The position numbers and the translations under genes were made by a program. The notes below the pieces were generated by a model. The model was not told where the DNA came from, did no database searches, and saw nothing but the letters and a program-made list of their open reading frames with translations. From Armatimonadota bacterium (GTDB lineage: Bacteria; Armatimonadota; SYMT01), in assembly GCA_020696885.1 (NCBI GenBank), contig JAJFMS010000295.1, positions 1 to 5,546 of the forward strand: a DNA stretch of 5,546 nucleotides, written 5' to 3'. How positions within the stretch are numbered: the stretch's first letter is position 1; every line of letters begins with the position of its first letter. Positions 4,649 to 5,546 of the stretch are shown piece by piece.

Positions 4649-5546
4649 GTGAGGTTGACCTCGCTGTCGTCTCCCAACAGGAGGCGGAGCGCTGCCGGGC
4701 GGGCGGGGGTGCGGGTGATCCGGACGTTGCGGCCGATGAGGCTGTCTTCGAGGCGCTGTCCGGGCGCCTCGATGCGGCTGCCGTCCAGGATGATGCTGTG
4801 CTCCACTTCGGCGCTCTCGATCTGCACGCCGTCGCTGATGCTGGTGTAGGGGCCGACGAACGTGTCCACCAGCCGGCAGCCGGCGCCGATGACGGCCGGG
4901 CCACGCACGCTGCTGCGGATTAGCTCCGTGCCCGCCCCGATCTGGACGCGGCCGACTACGCGGCTCTCGTCGTCCAGCGTGCCGTCCACCCGGGTCTCGA
5001 TCTCGTCGAGTACCACGCGGTTCGCCTCGAGCATGTCGTCCTTCTTGCCGGTGTCCAGCCACCAGCCCTGGTGGACGTGGCTGTGGACCTTGTGCCCGGT
5101 GGTGATCAGCATCTGGATGGCGTCCGTGATCTCCAGCTCGCCGCGCCCGGACGGCTGCAGTTTCGGGATGACCTCCAGGATGGCCGGGGAGAAGAGATAC
5201 ACGCCCACCAGCGCCAGGTTGCTCTTGGGCTGCTGCGGCTTCTCTTCCAGGCTCAGGATCCGCCCGTCCGACGCCAGTTCCGCCACGCCGAAGGAGCGCG
5301 GGTCGTCCACCGGCTTCAGGAGGATCATCGCGTCCACGTCCAGTGAGTTGAACTCCTCCACGATCGCCTTCACGCCGTGCTGGATGAGGTTGTCGCCCAG
5401 GAACATGATGAACGGGTCGTTCCCCAGGAACTCGCGGGCGGTCCAGACCGCGTGCGCCAGCCCCAGCGGCTCCGCCTGGTGGATGAAGGTGAGGTGAGCG
5501 TCGAAGCGGGAGCCGTCTCCCAGGGCGCTCATCACCTCCTGCCGGG
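4645..5546 (-). CDS. Glucose-1-phosphate thymidylyltransferase, long form, start beyond the right edge
   Basis: The frame is open to the right edge and about 300 residues are visible. The N-terminal 55-65 residues, including the GGxGTRL nucleotide-binding loop, should lie outside the window. This cytoplasmic enzyme joins glucose-1-phosphate and dTTP to give dTDP-glucose, a precursor of dTDP-rhamnose and other deoxysugars. Visible family motifs in order: GDGSRF then QAEPLGLAHAV (5446-5478), FLGDN with a metal-binding Asp (about 5389-5403), EEKP (about 5236-5247), GELEITDAI (about 5116-5142), and GWWLDTGKKDDMLEAN (5020-5067), which is characteristic of the long RmlA class. A C-terminal hexapeptide-repeat region (about 4690-4985; IGAGTEL, VIGAGCRLV, VGPYTSI) forms the left-handed beta-helix that separates this class from short RmlA. 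It is the upstream member of a two-gene unit, with its stop overlapping the UbiA-family start as ATGA. Some long-form members may use other NTPs or sugars. Confidence 0.93.
   Translation of the reverse strand, partial: RQEVMSALGDGSRFDAHLTFIHQAEPLGLAHAVWTAREFLGNDPFIMFLGDNLIQHGVKAIVEEFNSLDVDAMILLKPVDDPRSFGVAELASDGRILSLEEKPQQPKSNLALVGVYLFSPAILEVIPKLQPSGRGELEITDAIQMLITTGHKVHSHVHQGWWLDTGKKDDMLEANRVVLDEIETRVDGTLDDESRVVGRVQIGAGTELIRSSVRGPAVIGAGCRLVDTFVGPYTSISDGVQIESAEVEHSIILDGSRIEAPGQRLEDSLIGRNVRITRTPARPAALRLLLGDDSEVNLT

Noticed and set aside
3576..4904. A 442-codon open frame on the minus strand
   Set aside because: It is a different frame of the UbiA-family and thymidylyltransferase genes; its translation has no domain and is Arg/Pro/Ser-rich.
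4649..5062. N-terminal extension of the UbiA-family frame up to 5062
   Set aside because: The frame stays open upstream only because of high GC. The extra residues are Arg/His-rich, lie inside the thymidylyltransferase gene, and family alignment puts the start at 4648.

Overview
The window is a GC-rich stretch of bacterial chromosome, roughly two thirds G+C by eye, with tightly packed genes on both strands. Gene content suggests a planctomycete-like organism. It holds an exported planctomycete-style alpha/beta-hydrolase of the acetylxylan-esterase type, a polytopic membrane protein ending in an FDGPLP...RRLSRLGH block, and a small soluble protein with VNVETVVLPN and WHQFIRVWYR motifs. This assignment comes from family recollection and was not tested by a search.

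Left part (1-2458). A large multi-spanning membrane protein on the minus strand runs off the left edge. It is divergent from a plus-strand group: a secreted esterase/hydrolase (1120-2049), then a four-helix SMR/DMT-type membrane protein (2123-2458). Two very short open frames sit exactly before these two genes. An 11-codon frame with a strong Shine-Dalgarno ends in ATGA on the esterase start. A 25-codon frame starts in TGATG on the esterase stop and ends in ATGA on the SMR start. They suggest a chain of coupled translation, but they could be chance.

Middle (2459-3748). Directly after the SMR stop codon lies an 83-bp nested palindromic element with 8-bp-periodic arms. Next comes the 92-aa conserved-looking small protein (2608-2886). 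A lower-GC module follows: a short ORF (2986-3192) overlapping by 50 nt a nucleotidyltransferase of the AbiEii/MNT type (3143-3584) that a +1 frameshift near base 3317 interrupts. The pair looks like a toxin-antitoxin-type or defence-related cassette whose nucleotidyltransferase is decayed or mis-sequenced. A 164-bp convergent gap separates it from the right-hand genes.

Right part (3749-5546, minus strand). Two surface-glycan genes are joined by a 4-nt ATGA overlap: a long-form glucose-1-phosphate thymidylyltransferase, with its start beyond the right edge, followed by a UbiA-family enzyme of the decaprenyl-phosphate phosphoribosyltransferase type. Together they suggest supply of nucleotide-sugar and polyprenyl-linked sugar precursors for cell-surface polysaccharide. 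No tRNA, rRNA, CRISPR array, transposase or replication origin was seen.
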